DNA of 64,000 bases, from positions 1 through 64,000 of the forward strand of contig JABICL010000002.1 in NCBI GenBank assembly GCA_018652265.1. The letters are read 5' to 3'. The position numbers were made by a program, and so were the translations under genes. Shown here piece after piece: positions 56,499 to 64,000 of this stretch (positions are counted from its first letter, which is position 1; each line of letters starts with the position of its first letter). This DNA is from Candidatus Peribacteria bacterium (GTDB taxonomy: Bacteria; Patescibacteriota; Gracilibacteria; Peribacterales; Peribacteraceae). The notes below the pieces were generated by a model. That model saw nothing but the letters and a program-made list of their open reading frames with translations. It made no database searches and was not told where the DNA came from.

Positions 56499-57796
56499 AC
56501 CATCCTACTTGGATCCAAAATCTTCTCTAGCTTCTTTTTTGACATACCAGTAACCCTGACAGCAACATCTACAATTCTTTCTCCTGTCTTCATAGCTTCC
56601 TTTGCAATTTTTGCTGCTTCGTCGTATCCGATAATAGGTGCTAGAGCAGTTACAAGCATTGCATTACGTTCGACATAACCTTCTATAACTTTCTTATTTA
56701 CCTTAATCCCCTTCACGCATTTATCAGCAAAAATCTTTGATACATTTGTAAGAAGTCCAATCGAAGTAAGAAGTGAATTAGCAATAAAAGGCGTACATGT
56801 ATTTAATTCAAACACTCCACCCTGAGCTCCCCAAACTCCCACTGACACATCTGCACCTATCACATGTGCGGCAACTTGTATCACGCTTTCTGGAATCACA
56901 GGATTTACTTTTCCAGGCATTATGGAAGATCCTGGCTGAAGAGTAGGCAATTTAATTTCATTTAGACCTGCAACAGGACCAGATCCCATCCAACGAATAT
57001 CATTCGCAATCTTATGCAGAACTACTGCGACTTCTCTAAGCGAACCACTTAAAGCCTGAGCAGCAAATGGAAATGATTGTGCTGCAACATGGTCACGCGC
57101 TTCTTTGAATGGCAATCGCGTCTGTTTTGCGATCTTTGCAATAACGCGTTTTGCAAATTGTGGATGAGCATTCAATCCAGTCCCTGCAGCAGTTCCTCCA
57201 AGTGGTAAATCGTTTGAGAGCCTTACTGCCTCCTCTACTCTTTTTCTAGCCTGAGAAATAAGCGTCGCATAAGATTTAAACTCATCTCCCAGTCTAACTG
57301 GAACTGCATCCATATTGTGAGTTCTTCCTGTTTTTATGATTCCATGAAATTCTTTTGCTTTTATCTGAAATGTTTTTTCTAAATGCAAAAGTGTAGGCAG
57401 AAGTTCATTACAAACTTTTAATGCACAAGAAATATTTAGTGCAGTAGGAATAACGTCGTTACTAGATTGTCCGAAGTTCACATGATCATTTGGATGGACC
57501 TTCGCCAAAGTCGCAATTACTTCATTCATATTCATATTCGTACTTGTACCCGATCCCGTCTGAAACACATCCAATGGAAACTGATCCATATGTTTACCAG
57601 ATGCTATTTGCTTGGCAGCTCTAGCAATTTTTATTGCATGACCTTTTGGAATTTGTCTAAGTCCGCCATTAACTTCTGCTGCATACATTTTGATTATCGC
57701 AAGCGCACGCAAAAAATCTTCTGGCATAGCCCAACCAGAGACTGGAAAATTCTTTATCGCTTTTTCTGTAGAGGATCCGTAGAGCTTTTTTGACAT
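56495..57796 (-). CDS. fumC: class II fumarate hydratase
   Basis: FQTGSGTSTNMNMNEVIA; FGQSSNDVIPTALNI; GSSIMPGKVNPVIPE. Confidence 0.94.
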   Translation of the reverse strand: MSKKLYGSSTEKAIKNFPVSGWAMPEDFLRALAIIKMYAAEVNGGLRQIPKGHAIKIARAAKQIASGKHMDQFPLDVFQTGSGTSTNMNMNEVIATLAKVHPNDHVNFGQSSNDVIPTALNISCALKVCNELLPTLLHLEKTFQIKAKEFHGIIKTGRTHNMDAVPVRLGDEFKSYATLISQARKRVEEAVRLSNDLPLGGTAAGTGLNAHPQFAKRVIAKIAKQTRLPFKEARDHVAAQSFPFAAQALSGSLREVAVVLHKIANDIRWMGSGPVAGLNEIKLPTLQPGSSIMPGKVNPVIPESVIQVAAHVIGADVSVGVWGAQGGVFELNTCTPFIANSLLTSIGLLTNVSKIFADKCVKGIKVNKKVIEGYVERNAMLVTALAPIIGYDEAAKIAKEAMKTGERIVDVAVRVTGMSKKKLEKILDPSRMV

Positions 57797-57925
57797 ACGT
57801 AAATACTATCACACACAAAAAGATAGTGGCATCGGCCTCCTGGCCGATGTGTTGGTGCGGTCTTTTAAAGATTTTCAACATAAACACAGGGACGAACGCC
57901 CCTGCGCTCGCCCCTTGGCGTCGTA

Positions 57926-58081
57926 TCAGTGCATCGTATTAAATGCAAAAGATAGAATTGAGACAACCAGGCAAATTGCTCCGGCTACCTCCATACCAAA
58001 TGCTTTTGCACCAGATGACCGCATGGCCTTGTATGCAAATACAAAAGCCAATACCAAACACAAAATCGCAATTAGCAACAT
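57926..58081 (-). CDS. small two-TM protein, array member 5 (51 aa)
   Basis: MLLIAILCLVLAFVFAYKAMRSSGAKAFGMEVAGAICLVVSILSFAFNTMH*; upstream ggaagggtgtgtaATG. Not in supplied track. Confidence 0.65.
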   Translation of the reverse strand: MLLIAILCLVLAFVFAYKAMRSSGAKAFGMEVAGAICLVVSILSFAFNTMH

Positions 58082-58256
58082 TACACACCCTTCCATATTC
58101 GATTTATTGCAACTTGCCCACCGACAGCGGCGATGCCTAAAGACCGACGTTCTGCAAATATGCTACACCTCAATAAATAAGCGTGCCTCAAAAATCTTAG
58201 TCGTTTGGGGCGAAGGATTTCTCCCTCGCCCCTTGGCGTCGATCATTGAAATGCTA

Positions 58257-58427
58257 TTATAGGAAGAAACACGTAATAGATGCAGCCAGCACCAATGCTA
58301 CCCCCATCCAAAACAATATCCTGCCTAATATAGAACTAGACGCATTCAGAAAAAAATCAACGACTAGGATGGCTACACACGTAGTAGCCAAAGCGGCGAA
58401 AAGCCACAACAAGATTGTTTCAGCCAC
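58257..58427 (-). CDS. small two-TM protein, array member 4 (56 aa, GTG start)
   Basis: MAETILLWLFAALATTCVAILVVDFFLNASSSILGRILFWMGVALVLAASITCFFL*; strong RBS agaggaggtgatataaGTG. Not in supplied track. Confidence 0.7.
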   Translation of the reverse strand: MAETILLWLFAALATTCVAILVVDFFLNASSSILGRILFWMGVALVLAASITCFFL

Positions 58428-58526
58428 TTATATCACCTCCTCTCTAATTGAGCGAGCTATGTTTCATAGGATCAACGCTTTACGCTCAAACTACTCCTGC
58501 AAAACACTTATCTCCAATATTTTCTA

Positions 58527-58566
58527 CAAAAAAAATGGACGAACGGCGGGTGCCACAGTTCGTCCA
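58527..58566 (-). terminator. intrinsic terminator of array member 3
   Basis: Minus strand TGGACGAAC...GTTCGTCCATTTTTTTT. Confidence 0.88.
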
Positions 58567-58595
58567 AGAGTCGTACGTCGATCGTCGACATGGCC

Positions 58596-58784
58596 CTATC
58601 TAGCCATCGCTTTCATAGAAAGCGATATAACTAGAATTGTCAGGCCTACAATCGCAAAAAGCACACTACAAACTTCAGGAATGCCGACAGTCTGCCTTCC
58701 GTCACTGATGGAATATACACCTAATCCACCAACTAATGTGCAAACTGTGCCAATCCTAATCCACCTATTCAATTTCTTCTGCAT
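58596..58784 (-). CDS. small two-TM protein, array member 3 (62 aa)
   Basis: MQKKLNRWIRIGTVCTLVGGLGVYSISDGRQTVGIPEVCSVLFAIVGLTILVISLSMKAMAR; RBS ggagcatggtgcgATG. Confidence 0.68.
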   Translation of the reverse strand: MQKKLNRWIRIGTVCTLVGGLGVYSISDGRQTVGIPEVCSVLFAIVGLTILVISLSMKAMAR

Positions 58785-58873
58785 CGCACCATGCTCCATA
58801 AGAGAAATTCTGGCCCGTGTTTTCCAAGATCAACGTTCCCATCGATACTACATCTATCCAACAATTTTTACAT

Positions 58874-58906
58874 AAAAAAACGGACGAAGATTGAAGTCTT
58901 CGCCCG
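58874..58906 (-). terminator. intrinsic terminator of array member 2
   Basis: Minus strand CGGGCGAAGA-cttcaa-TCTTCGTCCGTTTTTTT. Confidence 0.88.
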
Positions 58907-58928
58907 TCTACATCGATCCTAACACTGT

Positions 58929-59114
58929 TCATTCTTCTGAATTTTCTATGAAGAAAGCACTCCCGAAAAAAATCAGAATACCAACGCTGTACACGATCTC
59001 AACGATGCCATTGGGCATCCCAAGAGCAGGATATGCAACATCGATAGCGGCCATCGAAAAGGCCAAAACGATGAGAGACAGTCCTGCAACTACTAAATCC
59101 ATGGCTTTGTTCAT
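58929..59114 (-). CDS. small two-TM protein, array member 2 (61 aa)
   Basis: MNKAMDLVVAGLSLIVLAFSMAAIDVAYPALGMPNGIVEIVYSVGILIFFGSAFFIENSEE; RBS aaaggggtgagcgATG. Confidence 0.7.
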   Translation of the reverse strand: MNKAMDLVVAGLSLIVLAFSMAAIDVAYPALGMPNGIVEIVYSVGILIFFGSAFFIENSEE

Positions 59115-59212
59115 CGCTCACCCCTTTATTTAAGGCCAAAATGTGTAGGATCGAAACTATATACAAGATCTAACTTTCATCCAATTCCATCAAGTAAAAA
59201 ACCTGATTTTTA

Positions 59213-59248
59213 CTAAAAATAAGTGCCAAGATCGAAGTCTTGGCACTT
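59213..59248 (-). terminator. intrinsic terminator of array member 1
   Basis: Minus strand AAGTGCCAAGA-cttcga-TCTTGGCACTTATTTTTAG, perfect 11-bp stem. Confidence 0.88.
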
Positions 59249-59285
59249 AACGGACACTGATTAGTGATTGCGCTGCCAATCCAAC

Positions 59286-59453
59286 CTACTTAAGACGAGA
59301 TATAGCAAAGGCAAGCATTGCTAATCCAAAAAAGGTTAAATTGCATTTTCCTAAGTTCAAAGATGGATATACAACATTTGCTATCGTACATACCACCCCC
59401 ATAAATGCAAAACCAGACCAATACTTAAGGAGGACTTCTTTTTTGCTTATCAT
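59286..59453 (-). CDS. small two-TM protein, array member 1 (55 aa)
   Basis: MISKKEVLLKYWSGFAFMGVVCTIANVVYPSLNLGKCNLTFFGLAMLAFAISRLK; RBS cttggagaagaatATG. Confidence 0.7.
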   Translation of the reverse strand: MISKKEVLLKYWSGFAFMGVVCTIANVVYPSLNLGKCNLTFFGLAMLAFAISRLK

Positions 59454-59596
59454 ATTCTTCTCCAAGACAGACAACCAATGTTTTGTGAGATCAACGCTAC
59501 AAATACCATCTAACTTTCCAATCCACTTGGCAAGAAGAATTTGACAAATTCATCATTTTATTATATTATGCAATAAACATCAAAAACCGCAACAGC

Positions 59597-60346
59597 ATGC
59601 CAAATAAACATCATAATCTCGCATTTTCGATAGGATTCGCACCAATTGCGATTATGTTTCTGGCAGCTCCGTGGGGAGCAAGCAGTATGGAGCCAACAAA
59701 GGCACAATATGAAGAACTAGCACAGAATGCACACAAAGAATTACAAGTTCTAGATCACGATGTAAAAGAATTTGTAAGAACTAGATCTCTACTTACAACC
59801 GGCAAAGAAGCATCTTCTAAAGATTCAGTAACTAGAGAATTTTTGCGTAAAGAATTTGATTCACCATATGAAAAATATGAAGAGTCTATTAAATATAGAC
59901 AAGCACTAAAAACTAGAATCATTGCACTTAAAAGATCTCTACTACCTTTCGAAAAAAACATAATCCACATAGATCTAAGCGATCAAAAAGCAAGAATAAT
60001 CTCAGACGACAAAATAATAAAAACATATCCAGTAAGTTCCGGAGCGCCAGAAACACCAACACCACAAGGAAAGTTTCAAGTTTATAGAAAACAAGAACTT
60101 AGAGTTTCTCAACAAGAGGTTCCATATCGCATGCCTTACTATATGGCCTTCAAAGAAAGTGGTAGCCATGGACTACATGCTCTCCCCTATCTAGGAGATA
60201 ACAAAGAAAGCTCTCTCTTTTGGCAAGAAGCTAGAAGTCATATAGGAATTCCAGTAAGCCATGGATGTGTGAGATTGCTCCCAGAAGATATAAAAGAATT
60301 ATTTGGATGGGCAGAGCTTGGAACGCCCATATACATACAAAGCTAA
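59597..60346 (+). CDS. L,D-transpeptidase (YkuD domain)
   Basis: IHIDLSDQKARIISDDKIIKTYPVSSGAPETPTPQGKFQVYRK...HIGIPVSHGCVRLLPEDIKELF (catalytic SHGCVRL). Confidence 0.92.
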   Translation: MPNKHHNLAFSIGFAPIAIMFLAAPWGASSMEPTKAQYEELAQNAHKELQVLDHDVKEFVRTRSLLTTGKEASSKDSVTREFLRKEFDSPYEKYEESIKYRQALKTRIIALKRSLLPFEKNIIHIDLSDQKARIISDDKIIKTYPVSSGAPETPTPQGKFQVYRKQELRVSQQEVPYRMPYYMAFKESGSHGLHALPYLGDNKESSLFWQEARSHIGIPVSHGCVRLLPEDIKELFGWAELGTPIYIQS

Positions 60347-60384
60347 GAGAATGTTTCGACACGCGCTTCGACTCTCCTAAGACT

Positions 60385-60486
60385 AGCTTTCCTCGAGTGA
60401 GTCAGCCGCAGCTGACGAATCGAGAGGCAATATTTTTATTCACCTCTCCACTCGTCCGCCTCGAGCGGACTCGGTCGAGGAGAGCC
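60385..60486. repeat. Family-1 palindromic element (long form)
   Basis: agctttcctcgagtgaGTCAGCcgcaGCTGACgaatcgagaggcaa...cacctctccactcGTCCGCctcgaGCGGACtcggtcgaggagagcc. Confidence 0.85.
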
Positions 60487-60565
60487 TGTTCAGCAAGAAG
60501 TAAACATGACATTCTTTTATATTTGTCATTTTGACTTATGCTATTTAGCATCTAAAATCATTTGC

Positions 60566-61126
60566 ATGAATCCACTATACGTAATCATTGGCATTTTAGT
60601 TGTCGCTATTGTTTTGGTAATCGGAATATACAACGGACTTGTTCGAACTCTCATAAGAGTAAAAGAAGCATGGAGCGATATAGAAATACAACTCAAACGC
60701 AGATACAACCTTATTCCAAATCTGGTAGAAACTGTAAAAGGTTATGCATCACATGAACAAGAAACTCTGGATCGTGTAATTCAGGCTAGAAACTCTGCAA
60801 TGGGAGCACAAGGACAAGCGGAAAAAGGACAAGCAGAGAATATGCTTACAGGAGCACTTAAATCTATTTTTGCTCTTTCTGAGGCTTACCCTGATCTAAA
60901 AGCTAATCAGAACTTCGCCAAGCTTCAAGACGAACTCACAGATACAGAGAATAAGATTCAAGCAGCCAGACGCTTCTACAATGGAATGGTTCGTGACTTC
61001 AATACCAAGTTACAAGTATTTCCAAATAATATGATTGTCGGTTTCTTTGGTGGCAAATTCCAGAGACAAGAATTCTTCGAAGTAGAGAATGAAGAAGAAA
61101 AGAAGAATGTAGAGGTTAAGTTTTAA
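60566..61126 (+). CDS. lemA: LemA family protein
   Basis: GIYNGLVRTLIRVKEAWSDIEIQLKRRYNLIPNLVETVKGYASHEQETLDRVIQARNSA; VFPNNMIVGFFGGKFQRQEFFE. Confidence 0.95.
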   Translation: MNPLYVIIGILVVAIVLVIGIYNGLVRTLIRVKEAWSDIEIQLKRRYNLIPNLVETVKGYASHEQETLDRVIQARNSAMGAQGQAEKGQAENMLTGALKSIFALSEAYPDLKANQNFAKLQDELTDTENKIQAARRFYNGMVRDFNTKLQVFPNNMIVGFFGGKFQRQEFFEVENEEEKKNVEVKF

Positions 61127-61128
61127 AA

Positions 61129-62022
61129 ATGATCTACTCACACCTCACCAGAAACCGCATAGCAACAACTCTACTTATCGTTGCATTTACCTGCTTCATA
61201 GTGGGAGCAACTATGGTGTTTAGCGTAGCAAAAACAGGAGACCCATTTATGTTTGCTGTCCCATCAATTCTATTTGCAGCTTTTTATATACTCATAAGTT
61301 TTCTGTTTAGTAAAAATGCAGTACTTGCAATGTCGCATGCAAAAAAAGTTGAACACAGAGACAATCCTGATTTGTACAACTTACTAGAGAACCTAGCAAT
61401 ATCACGAGGATTACCAACGCCCACTCTTTACATAATAGAAGATACTGCACCAAATGCATTTGCAACTGGGACTACCAAAAAAGGTGCAGCAGTAGCAGTA
61501 ACAACTGGAATATTACAAAAGCTAAACAAACAAGAACTAGAAGGGGTACTGGCTCATGAGCTTGCCCATATTCAACACGGAGACACCAGGCTTATGACAC
61601 TAGTAGTAATAATGGTCGGAGTAATAACGCTACTTGCAGATATATTTCTTAGATCTATGTATTTTAGTGGAAACAGAAAATCCGAAGGAAAAGGAAATGG
61701 AATACTTTTGATAATTGGAATAGTTCTCGCAATACTTTCTCCTTTTATCGCTCAGCTTATAAAGCTGGCAATCTCACGTAAACGAGAATTTTATGCAGAT
61801 GCAGAAGCAGCACTCACTACCAGATACCCTGAAGGCTTAGCATCTGCACTGGAAAAAATCGCGGGTGATCATGAGCCACTAGAAGCTGCAAATCGTGCTA
61901 CTGCTCATTTATATATAATTAATCCTTTGAAAGACAAAAAGAAGAGCAAATGGAATTCTATGTTTTCTACGCATCCAGAAACAGTGGAGAGGGTGGGGAG
62001 ATTGAGGGAAATGATTACTTGA
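61129..62022 (+). CDS. htpX: HtpX-like membrane zinc metalloprotease
   Basis: ELEGVLAHELAHIQHGDTRLMTLVV (HExxH), PNAFATGTTKKGAAVAVTTGIL; follows lemA. Confidence 0.95.
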   Translation: MIYSHLTRNRIATTLLIVAFTCFIVGATMVFSVAKTGDPFMFAVPSILFAAFYILISFLFSKNAVLAMSHAKKVEHRDNPDLYNLLENLAISRGLPTPTLYIIEDTAPNAFATGTTKKGAAVAVTTGILQKLNKQELEGVLAHELAHIQHGDTRLMTLVVIMVGVITLLADIFLRSMYFSGNRKSEGKGNGILLIIGIVLAILSPFIAQLIKLAISRKREFYADAEAALTTRYPEGLASALEKIAGDHEPLEAANRATAHLYIINPLKDKKKSKWNSMFSTHPETVERVGRLREMIT

Positions 62023-62061
62023 TGGTGCTTCGACACGCGCTTATATTTTTATGCCGCAGCA

Positions 62062-62140
62062 CCTCTCGACTCGTTGTGCTTTCCTCGAGCTTTCGCCTTT
62101 GGCGAAAGTCGAGAGGCAGCACAACTCGCTCGAGGAAAGC
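62062..62140. repeat. Family-1 palindromic element (short form)
   Basis: cctctcgactcgttgtgctttcctcgagcTTTCGCCtttGGCGAAAgtcgagaggcagcacaactcgctcgaggaaa. Confidence 0.88.
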
Positions 62141-62210
62141 TTTTTAACTAAAACTAATCACTAGCCACTAACCACTGCCCACTCGTCAGTGGTATCATTA
62201 CCACATAAAC

Positions 62211-63014
62211 ATGCGCCGAATAATCCTAACAATCTCCTGGCTAATCTCCGACTCCTTAATTTTCATAGCAGCTTACTGTCTCGCATATTTCATAAAAGTA
62301 GGATGGATATTTTCTACTGATCTCCCATTTCAAACATTTCTATATGCGGTACTTATAACAGTTCCAGGTTGGCTGTTTGTAATGATTACGATGAGAAATC
62401 TAGGTCTTACCAGAAAACAAAATGATATTAGAAATTTTCTCTACATCGCATATGCTTGCATTATAGGAATGGCAGGATTTACTCTCGCATTCTATTTCCT
62501 AAAGCAAACATTGTTCTCTCGAATGCTTCTGCTTATATGCGGAGGAATTTCATCGATACTTGTTTTCATATGGCATGTAGCCTTCGACAAAATTCAGAGA
62601 AGCATCTTAAGATCAGGAAGCCCTACATATCCAACTCTTATAATCGGAAGCAACAGAGAAGCTAAGAATTTAATAGAAAAAATGCAGCAAGCTAAATCTC
62701 CTTTTATGCCTGTTGCAGTACTTGATGGCAAAGGTGGAGGAGAATCAGAAATCTCAGGCGTACCAAATCTTGGCAAATTAAATAAGCTAGAAGAAGTGAT
62801 AAAGCAAAAACAAATCACACACCTTGTACAGTGTGATCAATTGGAACACTCTATAAACTTTGTCAGTTTATGCAGGAAAAATAATATCAACTACATGCTC
62901 TTGCCATTTGTTTTGGGAGTCATAGAAGACTCTGTTCCTACAGAATCCCTGGAAGGAAAGCAGGTAGTCTCTATAGCACGTGAAAAATCTAAGTGGCTTT
63001 GGTTTTTTAGGTAA
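62211..63014 (+). CDS. N-terminal (membrane + nucleotide-binding) half of polyprenyl glycosylphosphotransferase-like protein
   Basis: Four or five TM helices, then PTLIIGSNREAKNLIEKMQQAKSPFMPVAVLDGKGGGESEISGVPNLGKLNKLEEVI. No catalytic bacterial sugar transferase domain before the stop. Confidence 0.7.
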   Translation: MRRIILTISWLISDSLIFIAAYCLAYFIKVGWIFSTDLPFQTFLYAVLITVPGWLFVMITMRNLGLTRKQNDIRNFLYIAYACIIGMAGFTLAFYFLKQTLFSRMLLLICGGISSILVFIWHVAFDKIQRSILRSGSPTYPTLIIGSNREAKNLIEKMQQAKSPFMPVAVLDGKGGGESEISGVPNLGKLNKLEEVIKQKQITHLVQCDQLEHSINFVSLCRKNNINYMLLPFVLGVIEDSVPTESLEGKQVVSIAREKSKWLWFFR

Positions 63015-63019
63015 AAAAA

Positions 63020-63058
63020 TATTTCCTTAATTGTTCATTATTAATTATTCATTTTTAA
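63020..63058. repeat. Short-period degenerate repeat
   Basis: aaatatttccttaattgttcattattaattattcatttttaatt; shares ccttaattgttcatt (inverted) with the 48.65-kb repeat. Confidence 0.55.
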
Positions 63059-64000
63059 TTAACGCACAAGCTTTGTCCCCTCCCTAAGCATTTTTCCTTT
63101 TAGATCAATGCCTTTTAGATTGCATGCATTATCGAGTATGCAGTTTTCTAGAACACAATCTGTAACTTCGCATCCCTCAAATATAACTACATCTTTCAGT
63201 TTAGAATTTTTCACACTCGATCCAGCACCAACCACAACACTTCCCGAAAATTCATTTCCATTTTCACTAGAAACAGTGTCTCCTACCAATACTCTAGTTG
63301 CATCCAAGTAAGCATCGAATGATCCTATATCGAACCACAGATCAGAAAAAGACATACACTTCACATCTATACCACTCGAAAGAAAATGTTCAAATATTCC
63401 TCCTATGTTATCTGGATGATCTTTAGCATAGGAAACAAGCTCTGAAAGTTTATCGCCAGGAATAATTGTGCATCCCGTAGAAACCAGAGTTGATTTTGGA
63501 TCATTAGGCTTTTCCTCAAATGCTACAACTTTTTTTACAAATGATTGATCCTCTTTATCTACAACAACTGTTCCAAACATTTTTGCGAGTTCAACCTCCC
63601 TTATGTCATAAGAAGCTACAAGTGGCGATCCATCGAAACTCGATACAAAACTTTCTACAGAAAATCCCATGTAATTATCTCCTGCAAGAAGAAGAACATC
63701 ATCAGAAATGGAACTTTCCGTAACCCACTTAGACACTGCTCCAAGCGCCCCCAACTTCTCATCCTCATTTCCAGAGTCCTCTATAAGGATGTTTATATGC
63801 TTTCCGCTCATAGTCTTTTTCCAGTTTTCAAAATCCTGCTTAAAAGCCAAATTGGTACTCACGGTTATCTCTATTCCATCTGGAATGCTCTCGACTATGT
63901 GAGATATGAGCGGCTTACCAGCAAGTGGCAATAATGGCTTTGCGCGCTTCTCCGTAAGTGGCCAAAGCCGTGTAGCAAAACCGCCGGCTAAGATAAATGC
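63059..64000 (-). CDS. sugar nucleotidyltransferase (5' end beyond window)
   Basis: Frame extends past the track start to the window edge: AFILAGGFATRLWPLTEKRAKPLLPLAGKPLISHIVE; C-terminal left-handed beta-helix-like repeats. Confidence 0.9.
   Translation of the reverse strand, partial: AFILAGGFATRLWPLTEKRAKPLLPLAGKPLISHIVESIPDGIEITVSTNLAFKQDFENWKKTMSGKHINILIEDSGNEDEKLGALGAVSKWVTESSISDDVLLLAGDNYMGFSVESFVSSFDGSPLVASYDIREVELAKMFGTVVVDKEDQSFVKKVVAFEEKPNDPKSTLVSTGCTIIPGDKLSELVSYAKDHPDNIGGIFEHFLSSGIDVKCMSFSDLWFDIGSFDAYLDATRVLVGDTVSSENGNEFSGSVVVGAGSSVKNSKLKDVVIFEGCEVTDCVLENCILDNACNLKGIDLKGKMLREGTKLVR

Noticed and set aside
57849-58875. Plus-strand ORFs 57849..58262, 57943..58140 and 58246..58875 over the small-TM array
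   Set aside because: They cross the terminator hairpins and RBSs of the minus-strand genes and have low-information composition; the minus-strand ORFs have RBS, TM pattern and terminators.
4370-62140. Possible CRISPR array from the recurring palindromic repeats
   Set aside because: Copies are dispersed by kilobases, have no regular spacers, and no cas genes are visible.
1-64000. Alternative genetic code (TGA = Gly, as in Gracilibacteria)
   Set aside because: Well-supported genes end at TGA (for example cls at 4357..4359) and conserved proteins read correctly without in-frame TGA.

Overview
Low-GC bacterial chromosomal window that uses the standard code (TGA as stop). Gene content suggests a small-genome Patescibacteria/Peregrinibacteria-like lineage (inference only). 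About 45 recognisable genes: valS, proS, pyrG, pyrD/pyrK, hppA, a Liv-type ABC transporter without LivF, comEC, recO, galU, glgP, rmuC, rlmH, wecB, gpmA, hup, topA, rpmH-rnpA-yidC-jag, fumC, an L,D-transpeptidase, lemA, htpX, two VanW proteins, two S23/IVP four-helix-bundle genes, a tRNA-Glu and the tail of an IS30-type transposase. The strongest unexplained signals are: (1) a tandem array of five small two-TM-helix genes (57.9-59.5 kb, minus strand), each with its own RBS and 3' hairpin, at least three sharing an upstream motif; (2) several dispersed palindromic repeat families, one with compensatory (covarying) inner stems, which insert in frame into conserved genes (glgP, pyrK, comEC), with shorter repeat insertions in galU, pyrD, valS, rnpA and an O-antigen ligase-like gene; (3) a second element family with two arm types and two core types present in all four combinations; (4) both IVP genes bracketed by inverted short-period repeats, with gene-less versions of such repeats elsewhere; (5) a four-gene operon encoding a 1559-aa uncharacterised membrane protein. 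No computations or database searches were run.
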